From positions 186,001 through 250,000 of the forward strand of contig WIXG01000028.1 of the NCBI GenBank assembly GCA_009869945.1: 64,000 nucleotides of DNA, in the 5' to 3' direction. Within the stretch, counting starts at the first letter, position 1, and each line of letters opens with the position of its first letter. Positions 38,906-51,500 of the stretch are shown here, in pieces. Source of the stretch: Mesaphorura yosii. Taxonomy: Eukaryota; Arthropoda; Collembola; Poduromorpha; Tullbergiidae. Below the pieces are notes generated by a model, which saw only the letters and a program-made list of their open reading frames with translations, was not told where the DNA came from and did no database searches. A program made the position numbers and the translations under genes.

Positions 38906-41241
38906 ATGAATATCAATTGCATTGCTCTTGGTGTGGTGGTTCTGTGCTTGGCTTCGTTGTCCGAAGCCAAGCGCATTCCTCGAGTCGAAGCTCCTCCGCC
39001 GCACATCCATGGCAGATTCGCTTACGTTTCATGGAGTGCTGAGAGAGGATATGAAGTTAAGGTAAGTAATCAAGAGACCTGATTTTTCTCGCAAGACTTC
39101 ACATGGATTTGGATTGACGATGTCATCATGTTTGAAAGACTTGGTTTCTGAATTCTCCTTTTCTCTTTTCATTCTCAGACATTTGGTCTTGGGTACGCTG
39201 ATGCTGACCCGGTAGACTACGACTGGGTTGCCAAAGCACGATACCAAAATCTCATGAACAAAACTGGATGGGCTTTTGTGGAAGTGGAATCCAAGACTAC
39301 ATATCCTGACGAGATACAAGCTCACGCCGCTGGCCTTGCGGAGGGTTATCTCACCCGCGATTTAATCTGGTACTTTTACAAAAATGTCATTGAGGTTAGT
39401 TTGGATTTGTTTAAAAGCACTTCTGGAAACGTAAATTACGCTAATTTTGATACTTGTTTACTTAATACAGCACTATTGCGATGACAAGCCTGTTCTGTGC
39501 AAGTACATCAAGAAATACATTCAGCAAAACCTCGCCTGGACCGTAAAGAGCGCTGCCAAATACAAGACTTCATCGGACTATTGGTATCAAACTAACTTGG
39601 TCATCCAACAAGGAGAAGGAATTGCACACGGTTTCAGAATGGCCGCCAACGGAACGACCAAGAAAATCAGTGATACGGAATTTGCGTAAGTAAAATAGAC
39701 AAAATGAAAACATTCCACAAGTTTATTGTTGCCTCTGATTCACGCATGGAAGAATATTGTTATTAAGATTGTGCTAATTTGAATGTCTTTTCAACTTTCA
39801 ACAGGCTTTTCAACATTCTTGGCGACTTAGGCGATCTTGAAGCTGCTTTGGAGCCGAACCCAGCAAGTGCAAGACAACGAACGCTTCAAAGGGACGGTCA
39901 TTGCTCTGCTCTGATTAAACTTATTGGAAAGCGTGACTTGTATTTCTCTCATGTCACTTGGACCAAGTGAGCCGAAGTCATTTGAATACTTTAGTACCTT
40001 TAATTGATACCAACAATTTATGACTAATCTACTCACGCTAGGCTGACGCAAATGCTTCGAGTTATTAAAAGATACAACTTGGCGTACAAAAGAAGCGCAT
40101 CAGCCAACGCAGAAACAGTTCCATCGGAAAGTATTTCAATGAGTTCCTACCCAGGCATGGTTTACTCCATGGATGACTTTTATACGCTATCGTCGGGGCT
40201 CGCAGTGATGGAGACTACAATTATTAACTACAATCACGACCTGTGGAAAAATGTCACGACATCCAACTCGGTATGATTTGGTTCGCTGTGTCTGGGGTTT
40301 GTTGTCTATGCAAATGACCTAGAACATGAATATCTTACAGATTGTCACATCCATCCGCGCGATGGTCGCAAACCGTCTGGCAACGGATGGACAAGACTGG
40401 ACGAGGATATTCAGCAAGTACAACAGCGGCACATACAATAATCAGTGGATGGTGCTGAACTACAATCTTTTTGAGCCAACCAAATCCATCAATGATGGCT
40501 TACTGTGGATCTTAGAGCAGCTACCAGGTACGTTCTTACTATGAAGTAGACCGAATGCTAACAAACTGTGTAATGGGTAACTAAGTTTGCTCATATGCTT
40601 GAGCAGGCATGACAACGTCCAGGGATGTGACCGACGTACTGCGCTCGCAGGGTTACTGGTCGTCATACAACATGCCATACTTCAAGGAAATCTACGAAGC
40701 AAGTGGTACGTCAAAGATGGTTGAGAAATACGGCGATTTCTTCTTGTATGACGAAACACCTCGTGCCAAAATCTTCGCCCGGGACCAAGGCAGTGTAGAA
40801 GATGTTGAATCCATGATGAAGCTGATGCGATACAACGACTACCAGCATGATGAGTTCTCAAAATGCAAATGTGATCCTCCGTACTCGGCAGTGAGCGCAA
40901 TCAGCTCCAGAGGTGATTTAAATCCAGTGAACGGAACATACCCGTTTCCAATTTTGGGTGAGTGACTTCCATGGAGCCAGAATATCTCTTGAATTAGAAT
41001 TTGAATGGGTTGTACAAATTATGCTGTTTGCATAGGTCACCGGACAAGTGCCGCGATTGATATGAAGCTCACAACCCTGGACCTGTTCCTTCTTCAACAA
41101 TTCATTGCAATTGGAGGTCCAACCTACGATCCACTTCCGCCATTTGAATTTTCAAAGTCAGATTTAAAAGATAAACCTCATTGGGGCATACCTGAGAAGT
41201 CAGAATTCGAACCTCTGGTCCACCACTGGAAGTGGCTTTGA
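38906..41241 (+). CDS. Phospholipase B-like (PLBD/LAMA family) hydrolase
   Basis: Lysosomal or secreted Ntn-type amidase/phospholipase, made as a self-cleaving precursor. Eight exons agree in phase: 38906-39061, 39179-39394, 39471-39685, 39805-39966, 40042-40270, 40341-40527, 40607-40957 and 41036-41241; they give 573 residues, typical for the family. The start ATG (38906) opens a signal peptide (INCIALGVVVLCLASLSEA). Family landmarks follow: GWAFVEVESKT, the AHAAGLAEGYLT block, the nucleophile at GHCSAL (Cys229, expected N-terminus of the processed large chain), VTWTK...MLRVIKRYN, SYNMPYFKEIY, PRAKIFARDQG, MMKLMRYNDYQHD, DLNPVNGTYPFPILG, HRTSAAIDMKL and GPTYDPLPPFEFS. All key residues I know for the family are present. 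Introns are 70-120 bp. It sits in tandem with NSE1. Confidence 0.96.
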
Positions 41242-41457
41242 AAAAACTTCGGTGTGAAACGATCTTGTCTACTTACACTCATGAACACATGTACTCATGC
41301 CTTCATATTTGTGATATTCTCTACAGTACATCCAATGAATACTAGAATATATTGGCCTCTAAGGATTTGAGCTTTTACTTTGTTTTATCTTCTTTCCTTA
41401 AATTCTGTTCTTTCCGCTTTAGTTCTTCATTCAAATGCATTGTTTTTAAGTTAATTG

Positions 41458-41463
41458 AATAAA
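41458..41463 (+). terminator. Poly(A) signal for PLBD gene
   Basis: AATAAA lies 217 bp after the PLBD stop codon (41241), in a T-rich and AT-rich context. It implies a 3' UTR of roughly 235-250 nt. Confidence 0.65.
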
Positions 41464-41579
41464 TCCTTAATTAAACATGAAATTTGATGCTTGGTCCTTT
41501 TGATGCCGTTGCCTGAAGTCAATAATTAGTCGGAACAAAAATCGTAGTTTCGGGTTAAAATTTCAACAATAAATATTAA

Positions 41580-41585
41580 TTTATT
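41580..41585 (-). terminator. Candidate poly(A) signal for the PLA2 gene
   Basis: On the minus strand this is AATAAA, about 930 bp after the PLA2 stop codon. If used, PLA2 and PLBD would end about 100 bp apart, tail to tail, and the 42515-41560 interval would be PLA2 3' UTR. The assignment is by position only. Confidence 0.35.
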
Positions 41586-42515
41586 AAAGCAACTCAAATT
41601 CAATGATCACAGAAAATATTGCTGAGATATTCATTATTATTGACCCAACTCAAATATTTGGCCTTTCTTTTTCACTACCGCTTTCCAACATGTCTCGAGT
41701 TCCAAGAATTCCGTAACTTATCTGCCATTCCGGTTATTAGCGTAAGAAATTAATTGAAATCAAGAGTGACAATTAAAAATATGGTGAACATCATAAAACC
41801 GACAATGAGGATCGCACCTTTTGTAGGCAAGACGTGGCAATGTACTTCCAGCTTGTTCTATCTAACCTGGCGTGCGAAATGAAATTGGCCTGCACGCACA
41901 TTTGCCTGAATCCCTTTCGACACAGAAATCGCAAGGGACGTCGGGTCCTCCAAGAATCGAAGTAGAATTCATTCGTATCAATCAATTATTGTCTCCCAGC
42001 GCGACCACCGGGTCGAACCGAGGCCTTCGTCTCATTCAGTTTTAAATTGACTCCTTATGGGGCCAAGTCCTCGGGGGAGCCCAGTACCCGTCGATCCCCC
42101 TACCCAAGAGGATAAGACTCCGATTCTCTCGGGATTCTGGTCAAAAGAGCTTCAAGCACCACGTACCCATTTATCGTTAATTAAGCTTCTCCCTCAGATT
42201 GAGACTCTCAAAACTAGGAACTTCCAACTCCATTTCGGATGAGGAAAACCACAACTTTACGCGCCTCGTGCGCACATGCATTCACGCATTATACAGTCTG
42301 CTTGCACTCACACAACAACTTCATTGTAAGTAAAAGTGAGCGTTCTGACATTACACTTAATAATACTATGATTAACAATTGTAGGAGTGGCTACTCAGGA
42401 ACTACACAAGCATTCTAAAACAGTGTATTGACAATAAACTACAAATGTTTGTAAATGCTAGTTACACCTGACTGACATATTCTAATTGGTAGCATTGCTC
42501 AAAATACAACAAGGA

Positions 42516-45500
42516 TTAATACCGAACAGGGTCTCGTATATGAGCTTGTTTCTTGCGTTCGTAGTGCAGACATTTTCCCCACCAGCTCTTGTTTGTGCAG
42601 ATCTTCTCAGTTTTCAGCACAAAACACCTCGTTTGCACAATGTTGAAAAACAGTTTTCCGACGAAATTCGCTGCGCCCGTGTTGGTCGTCTTCAGACAGG
42701 AACGAAATCTGTAAAACAATCAAAAGAGCACGATTATAGATCAAAAGACAAAGGTTCACGATGCAGTCGGCACTGGTTTGTAGGTTAAAGGGTTTTGTTT
42801 CATGTCCAAAAACAAGTTTCGCCGTACAGCAATTCCAGTCATGTAATTAATTACATTTATGGAGCTTGTTCATAAAACCTGGATATTTCTAAATCATGTT
42901 AACAAGGTGAACATGTCCCGTGATGACGTTGCCGACGGTTGTGACTACGGCTAACTATTCAATTAAGAACGAGTCATCATAAATCTCTCAATTACTTTAT
43001 CCAAAGCGACAAGAGCGTTTTTGTTCCCTTGACTCATTTATCTTTCCGACTGAAAGGTTAAGGTCGCATTGGCACGAAGTCGGTACTAGTTCAGAGTAAG
43101 TAAATGAATAACCAGAAATCGATATTAAATTCATTAGTACGTGACTTCAACAACTTCGATTTCACGTAAAATCACAGTTTAGAAGGACGCTTCAGTTGAA
43201 GAACAGAAATCAAAGAAATTGGTAGGATTTCCCTTTTCGGAATGATTAACGCAAGATTTAGAAGGGTTGAAATTTAAAGATTTCCCGTGTTTTTCTCATG
43301 TCAATGAGATGCCGACTGGCGACTCGCGATGCCCATGCTCAGCAGGATTCTTTAAACTTTCATACAGAAAGGGCTGAGGTCGCATAACTTGAAACGAATT
43401 TTATTAATGATCGAACTGGAACCTGGTTCAAATAGCTAAACCCGTGAGCAGCCAAAGTTGAAATAAATATTGACAAGACAAGGAAGCGATGAATAAATAC
43501 TTTAATTCCTCTTTCTCACAGTCAAACCTGGAACTATTTTCTTAAAGCGGCCTTAGCCCTTCCAATTCCCTGCGACGTGAGTCGATTCATGGATCTCTTT
43601 TCCAGTCCCGAATCACAAAAACAAAATCATGCGAAGAGGAAACGGGAAGATGCAGTGCGGTGAAAGAAGTCTGTAGAAGTGAGTTGTTAATTTATAGAGT
43701 GAAGAAATGACACATGGACGTAGGAAAGCACATTAACTTTTTTGTCCTTTCCCTATTAAAAGAGCTTCGCCAGCTTTGACAGTTCCTGCTTTCTTCCTCT
43801 CCGAAGAGGAAGCAAATAATTGAATTTCTTTTCTTCAATTCTTTTCCTGGTATTTTCTCTTCGCCTCCTTCGGAGTAAGCATATTATTATCACGTAAAGA
43901 CTCTTTCAACTCCCTCGTCGACATTTAATACCATTTAAAGAGTCAAAGATGAAGATGATTATAAGCGTGATGAAAAGACTCCGAGAAATGGAACAAAAGG
44001 GCGAAAAAAGGAAACAAACGCAAAACCTCGAGAACCGGCTGGCCTCAAACGGAGAAGGAGAATGAATTTTTTGTTCTAGGTTCCTCCGTCAGCCCACATT
44101 CTTCAACTTCTGCTACGATGTCTCAACCTCAACCAGCATAAAACTTGGCCACATAAAATGCGCAAAATGCGACCACAACAGAATGCCCTGCCAGAGCTAG
44201 ATGGCAAAACCAGAAGAAAAGTCTCCCTCACCAACATCTTTTGCAATTAGTGGACCGATTGTTCAGCGAAAGATGAAAAAGAACGAAAGAGGGCAAAGAC
44301 AATAATCTACAAGAGAAAAATCAGGAGCAATCGAGTACTGCACAGCAGAGGCAATTATTTGTCCGGACGATGATGCCCATACCCTGCCAAAAAAGAATTC
44401 CCGAGTCAAAGCCATCATCATCATCATTAGAGTAGGCAGGAAGAGAAAGATCAGCCGCAGCACGGGCACTGGCACTGGCTCACGGTTCTCACCCTGGCAT
44501 TGGCATTGGTGCAATATGGACCAGAGATTAAACCATTGCATTGCATTGTTTTGAAGGGGAATTCTAGAAGGGAAAGTCATTCAGCGCAGCGCAATGTGCG
44601 TATTCAAAAAGAAGTGTCTCGATTCGCTTTTGTGACTTGGTTGTGGTTCCATGAAATCATGAGCAGCGGAGAAAGAACGGTCCGACCAAGTATATTGTTA
44701 ATATCTCTGATTTCGCTCTGCGCCCTTGCCACAGAAATTAGACACAGTTCTCCGCGATTCCACAATGTAGACTTTCCTCCTTGAAAAATGCGTTACCCCA
44801 CAGCATTACATCATTTTTCACACTTGATTTGCTTTATTTCATTCGCCTTTTCTTCTCCGTCCTTAAAAATCGAGATCGCCACATTCGTCATGTTGCATAT
44901 TAGCGAGTGAAATGAACCGAACCGGCTACAGGGCCTCTTCCTCTCAGTTACACAACTTCTCCCACACATACGCGCTTCCTTGTGCAACTAAACGCGTTCT
45001 AATTGAATCGTAGAATCATGTGAGATGCAACTGCACCCTGCCTGCTAAACAGTTGTAATTTCTGTCCGTTTGTTTCGAATTACAGTAAGTATACTCACCA
45101 TGCCTGTCTCCTTAAACTGCTAAGGAGGTTTGGTGCTTCATGGGCTCACGGCACAAGAGCAGCGCATCCGACAGACACAAATTCAATCAGCAATAAAGTC
45201 AAAAGTGGCCACCATCACTCATAAACACGTAATTTAATTTTCTCATTTCCAAATTGATGAGTCCGATTCGGAGGCAGGCACCATCCCCGCACTACTTGCA
45301 AGTGATATTTGTGGTATCGTTCATTTACACATGATCTCACGATGCATTTAGCTGGCCTTCTCACGTACAGCTTCGTTTGTGTACAAACCGAACAAGTTGG
45401 ATGAGAAAAGCAAAGCATTTCCACGCTGGAATTTCTTAATGTGTCTGAGGAAACAATCGAATCAGGGTCATAAATAAAATACCTGCACGTAATACGTGCA

Positions 45501-48500
45501 GTTGCAGTTTTGCTGCTCACAGCATGCTCACTTTGTAAAACAAATACTAATTCACAGTAATGACTAAGGAAAACATAAACAAGGACCAAATCTTTGGAGA
45601 ACCCCGACTGAATAGAAGAAGAGACTACGCATTCTCCTTCATGCTTACGCACTCAGCATTGGGGTTACGAAAGATCGCTTATTTGGGTCAGGGGAAATTA
45701 TCGTCTCACCATTTCATTAAAAAATGTGGACGGGCAGGCAATGAATGACAGGATATAATTTCCATGCGATTTGACTACACGATTTTTCCAAAAATCGCCT
45801 TAAGCCTTGAACCATCGGCCGTCAAAGTTTATAAAGAATTTGCTTATGTAATCTTTATGATCCGTCGTAATCGTTTAAACTAACGACAGTACAACTGGAG
45901 ACGTTCAGCTGGCTGAGGATGCCGGCCGGCGTATTAATCAAGGTCATAACGTTCATAAATTGAGTTGTCTACAGAATGAACTAGAACCGGCATTGGCATG
46001 AACATTATTTGCACGAGGTAATGAGACAAACGGAAGGCGAACATTGAAATGAAATGATTCTATCGAACAAGAAAACCATAAAACGAGAATTACAAGCCGT
46101 CAGCTCGTTCTAAGTCCAAGACTCCTCTTTCTGTCCTCCTCTGAATCTTTTTTCTCTTCAATGAAATCTCATGTAATTGAGACACGAAACAAAACTCGAC
46201 ACACGACAATGAGCGAAGTTGTACAATAGTACTTTATTCATTGCTTGCAGTGAAGTGCAGCTCCTTTGAGAACTTTTCTTGTCTCCTTCCACATCACACC
46301 TTCTCGATTGTCTTCCACGTCCAGAATGCAACTCACTTGCAGTAAATAAAGACATAATGCCATTAGAAGTCTGGCTGCCTGATTTTTCTGAGACTTGACT
46401 TTGTAATGATGATACTTGAGACTGAGACAAATGACACGATGTTAAGATGAAACTTTTGGACTCAGGCTGAGGTGGCACACGGCGTGAAGTCCAAGTTGCG
46501 GGTTATTAGTAGGATGGGCAGACAAGGTGTCACAAAGAGTAATTGGTCACTCTCACACCAGTTCTTAGGACACAGGAGCAGCCAGGACCAAAGACGACTG
46601 TCATTGTCATGTTCGTGCCAGAATTTAGCTTGTAACGCACTGCACCCGGTCAGTGAAGTTTTCAATACCTTCTGGAGAATGGAGAAGCTCTCAATGCACG
46701 AAGAACTACCCCAACATGTAGTTGATCTCCTGCTCGCTCATACCACAAATATTCCGAAAGGGTTTACAAATTCCGAGAGCCGAGTCATGACAAATCATTA
46801 TTTTAAATAGTAATAATTTAAAAACACAATAGAAAGGATTCAATTATTTCTATTATCCCACTCTGGCTAGAATCTCCAAGCGAGCAGGTTGAGCTGGACC
46901 GAAACAATGCCACGCAAGCAACCCTTTCCGATCCTCGTCTCCGAAAAGAAAATATGACTCAATCCTTTCGAATCCCAATAGCATGCAATGATTTATAAAA
47001 GAACAATCTCGCATTGTTTTTATTTATGTTTCGGCTCAGAATAGGGTGAACGAGAGTCGGCTTCGCATCCCCTTACACAAAAAGCCTCGACTCAACATCT
47101 CTTTAATACGACATCGAAGGATTCTGAGCGTGCTCTAAATCATCGAGAAAAATGGGTCTTGTCTTCAATTCAGTAAATAATGTCAGTTGAAACGGCAGAA
47201 TTGGTTTAAAAGTTGCAAATGTTGAGGTATGCAGACGATGGCGTGGCCAAGCGTTTTTGTTAAAGCCATCTTTCACGTTTTACATTTGATTCTTCATTTG
47301 CTGTGCTGTTCCATTATTGCCTGCTCAATGGACTCCGCAAATCGAAATTCTAACGCACTGGGTATGAATATATTGAACTCAACGAAGGATGCATTGTGCG
47401 TTAAGTATCTGGTCAAGAACCTTCCGAACCACACCAATTGCCAATGAGCATGCGAATTTTTTCTAAGAGAAAGCCTTAATTGGGAGTGAATAGAATTGAG
47501 GAGCGCTCAATAATTGGTCTAGACTATTCCTTTAATTGAGATTGATTGAGCAAGGGCGCATGAGATAGAAGAGTAAAGTTAAAATCGTGCGTCTGGTACA
47601 TACCTCTCATCACAGCTGCAATGGTTTAATGTCATGTATCGCCAATTGAAAAGTCCGTAGTTCTCACTGAACGCAGGAATGAAGTATGGACATCCGAGGT
47701 CATGAAACCGGCAGCACTTGTCAGCGCCGGCGAATCCGCCCATGTGTTTCAGTTCCCTGGCAGAAGCACCAACGCCACACCAGCGAGTTCCCGGCACTCT
47801 CGCAATGTCTAAAAGTTCACGCTTCTTACGGCTACTGACTCCGTTGCTGCAAGGAGGAAAACATGAGTGGTCAGGGCGCCAATGGGCAGTGGGCTTGTAT
47901 CGAGTAAAGAACGATGCAATATATTAGTTCAATTAATGGGCAATTGCGCGCAACGTCTAAAAATAAAACCAAAAATCCTTTCCCGCGAAATAGGAAGTTT
48001 TGCTGATTCTTCAAAGCTGAATTTGTCAGCTGTCCCAGAATATTCTTTGTAATTTGGCTGACTCATTGCAAGAAACGTATAAACAACTTTACAGAATTAC
48101 AGCGGCAAAAATTTTCCACTGCAGCTTGAATATCGAGTTTCTGCAGCATATTCAGTTTGGAAATTTATCAAATGTCCTACTTAACTCTCATTTAAATCGT
48201 TCAAGTTTTTCTAAGGTGTTGGATATTACCTTGTAGTTTCGGAGCTGAGATGCAATTTGAGATACTTTTGTGAAGCGATTGCATGCTTCATTTTCCGATG
48301 AAGTCTCCTGCACAACCGCTGTTGTGTGGTGATATCAAAAGGTTCCTGAAGCTCCCCAACGATTTCCTCATTCTGCAAAATTCTTGTTGTCACATTTCGA
48401 TATTGCTCGGACCTGCAAAGTGAGACCAAAATCTCTGTGAGCTTCAGCCGAGCATCATAGTCATCGTTCAGAAACTTACTGAGGTTTGGCCGAGTCAAAA

Positions 48501-51500
48501 TTATCGCCGTCTGAAACTGGAATCTCCTCACTGGACTCGTCTTCGCTGTACTCCATGAAATCTTCATCATGAAAGTAGGAATGATTCCAGTGATTTGGAG
48601 GCACCTGAAGGCTGAGACCAGAGTTTCTGAGTTCGTTTCTGAATTGGATGCGGAATTTGTCTGCAGCACTCCAGTCACTCAAAACTTCACATTCTATCAG
48701 TTTAAGCGTCTTGCGAGCTCTTGTGCTACTATTTCCTCCTGTGCCATTGCTGTGTGTACTGATGCTGCTGTAGTATCGAGGAGGTCTAATTTTGTAGATC
48801 ATCTGGAGTAACACTTCACCGGACGAAACTTGTCGAAGGAGCAGTCCAACACCGCTGAAAAGAACAATTACATTTTAGACTTATATTGAAAATTCGGCTA
48901 TGTTAAATGACAAATTCATAATGAACAGTTGGTAGCAGTCATTGCACACATGGGCTGAGACACAAGACACATTTGTGAGACGTGAGAAGGGTATCATTAT
49001 CAAGATATCATTACAACGTAAATTAAAGCCCTCCCGGAACCCACCAGCATGATTTGTCCCAAACAGGTAGCGCAATGAAAACTAATATGACATTCTTCAG
49101 ATGTTTGCATTTGCATTGGAGGTGGAAGCCCATTCACTGCTGTGAGATCATTAATCTTTCTTCATGCTGCAGTGGAGGATGCACAATAACAAACTTGAAA
49201 TTGAGATGCACGCAAAAAATAGGAAATTCTTATGCTGTCAAGACTGTCAATCATACGGCAAGCAGCAGGTTCATTAAATTGCCAGTTTACACTATGAGAA
49301 GGGAGACGTAGGAATTCCTCCTGCGTCCGGATGCAAAGGACGACTGTACTAATTAATTAACCGTATTTGCGCTGATTTATAGAAATGATCGATGGTAATC
49401 CAATAACTACAGCCCTTTGGATTTTATGATGCAAAGATGAAGCCGGTAGTATTAACAAATACAATGCATTATTTCATTAGTCTTATGATTTTAATAAATC
49501 AGACTTGAAGTCGGACATGACAAGTGCTCTCGTGGAAGAAAGATCATCATCGTCTTATCACCACAAGACTCAAGTGGGAAGTCAACAAGTCGAGTGTACA
49601 AACAACTTGTTACGCAGCAGCTCTGTTTCGCTCTTGACACTGCGCACTGCCTTTGACATCGACATCGACAGTGCAATTCATTTGTACACTAAACAAAATA
49701 AAGTCAGAGAACTCAAATCCAATGATTTAGCCGCGTCCATTGTAGGATATTTGCACACAAACGAGAGAAGCAGATAGCAATGTCATCCCTGGACACATGC
49801 TTCTGTTTACCTTTCAATAAACCCAAGCAAGAGTGCAAAATTCAAGTACATGAAAGCTCACGAGTACGCCCGTGCTCAGTTTATTGCAGGAAGGGACGAA
49901 GAATGCCAATACCTGCCATTCAAATCAGTTGTGCCGTGCTATTTTGCAAGGCGAGGGTCGGAGCGCTCCTCAGGGTGGGTTGGTTTATGGTCTTTCGCTT
50001 TCGCAAAAGTCGTAAATGAGTCAGAATTGCAAGCCCAGACGGAAAAATGCACTTGAGTGTATGAAATTGAGACCGGCGGTTCAGAGGAAAAAAACCTTCC
50101 TCGAAATACTACATAAATGAGAACGCGTTCGTTATTGAGGGCTTCTATGCAACAATGAGCGCAACTGTCCTCCGACCAGTAAACATCTCATTGGTGCATT
50201 TCGAGGTGGCGTGAGATCGAAATTCCCCACGCTTTTCGACAGGTTGAATAGAAGCAAGAAGCTTATGCATACGAATGTGCCCACAGAAAGCAGAATTCTG
50301 CTTCCTTCATTCCTGAAGCCCAGGTATTAGTCACACAAAATACACGCACTTACGACTCGTGAGCATTAAATTCAAGTACAGTCAATTTTGTTACACGTTG
50401 CATATTTGAAAAGCCGGATTATTTTGAAATATGATACAGTTTATGCAAGTCAGTAAGTAAAAGCAGCTTTTCGAGTTAAATGGTACCTTGAACTACTAAA
50501 TACTGAACTCATTCATTTTGGGCTCCTTGCATGCAATGAACTGAAGCAGAAGCCGACAGATCCAGTAGCAGGAAATTCTGACGTATTGACGCCGCAATTA
50601 TAACAGCAATGCATTCAGATTATACCTGACGAAATGATTGAAACATTGAAAGAAAATCGTAGTATATTCAATAGTTGGTAAATTCGAGAACCGGCCTACC
50701 AAATGTACCAGTTAAAAGACGAGAAATTGTTTTGATACGACGTGATTCTCGCCATCTTCGTCTGGTTCTCGTGTCTTAAGCCATTCTTCAAGCTCAAAAG
50801 TGCTCGGAGAATGGATTACGGACAGCAACAATAGACGAGGCTTCAGAACAAACATCAAGTGAAATGAACTCTCGGTAATAATACCCTGGTGATGCTCTGC
50901 TACAAGGGAATGGAAACTTTAGTAAAAAAAAAAGTGGACAGAGGCAGAAGATGAACTTGCCATCGACTGATGTAATTGCATGATGAAAGCGATGATCTAT
51001 TTTAAAGGACATTGAGCTATTTGCTCAGAGCGAAACACGAAGTTCGATGTTCAGGAGCGGTGGCATGAGCGTAATTTCATTTACTCACCTCAATTTTGGC
51101 GGAGGGCAAAAAAAGACAACAGTAATTATTCGGCATTGTGCTGTCGAGGCAGAAAGCAGAGAATTCCTTCAGCTCTGTAATTGTCGGCGTCATCAATCTC
51201 ATCATCAACATCGTACGATCTTTTCTCTGAATCATGCGCCGAACAATGAGCCATGTGGCGAGCAAAGGCTTGCGGAGCCGCTATTTGCACATGTATGCAA
51301 ACGTCACTGTGCTTGTGACTCTGACTACTACTGCGCTGCGCTTGAGTAAATTACCTGAGTTTTTATCATGTGGCCTGTCGCATGCTATGCTAGTGAGCCC
51401 CATTCATTGTCTCACATATGAATCAAATTTTCATACATCCGCAAGCACACATTACGCGTTGGCAGACGGGGAATACAGACAGACGTAAAACTTGAATCAC

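Noticed and set aside
41791..41985. Minus-strand frame with a basic, cysteine-containing peptide
   Set aside because: It lies in the probable PLA2 3' UTR, its apparent donor (GTGCGA) is poor, and no partner exon follows.
46158..46478. Gln/Ser-rich minus-strand frame in the PLA2 intron
   Set aside because: Joined to the PLA2 donor in its required phase it hits a stop within about nine codons, so it is not a usable PLA2 exon.
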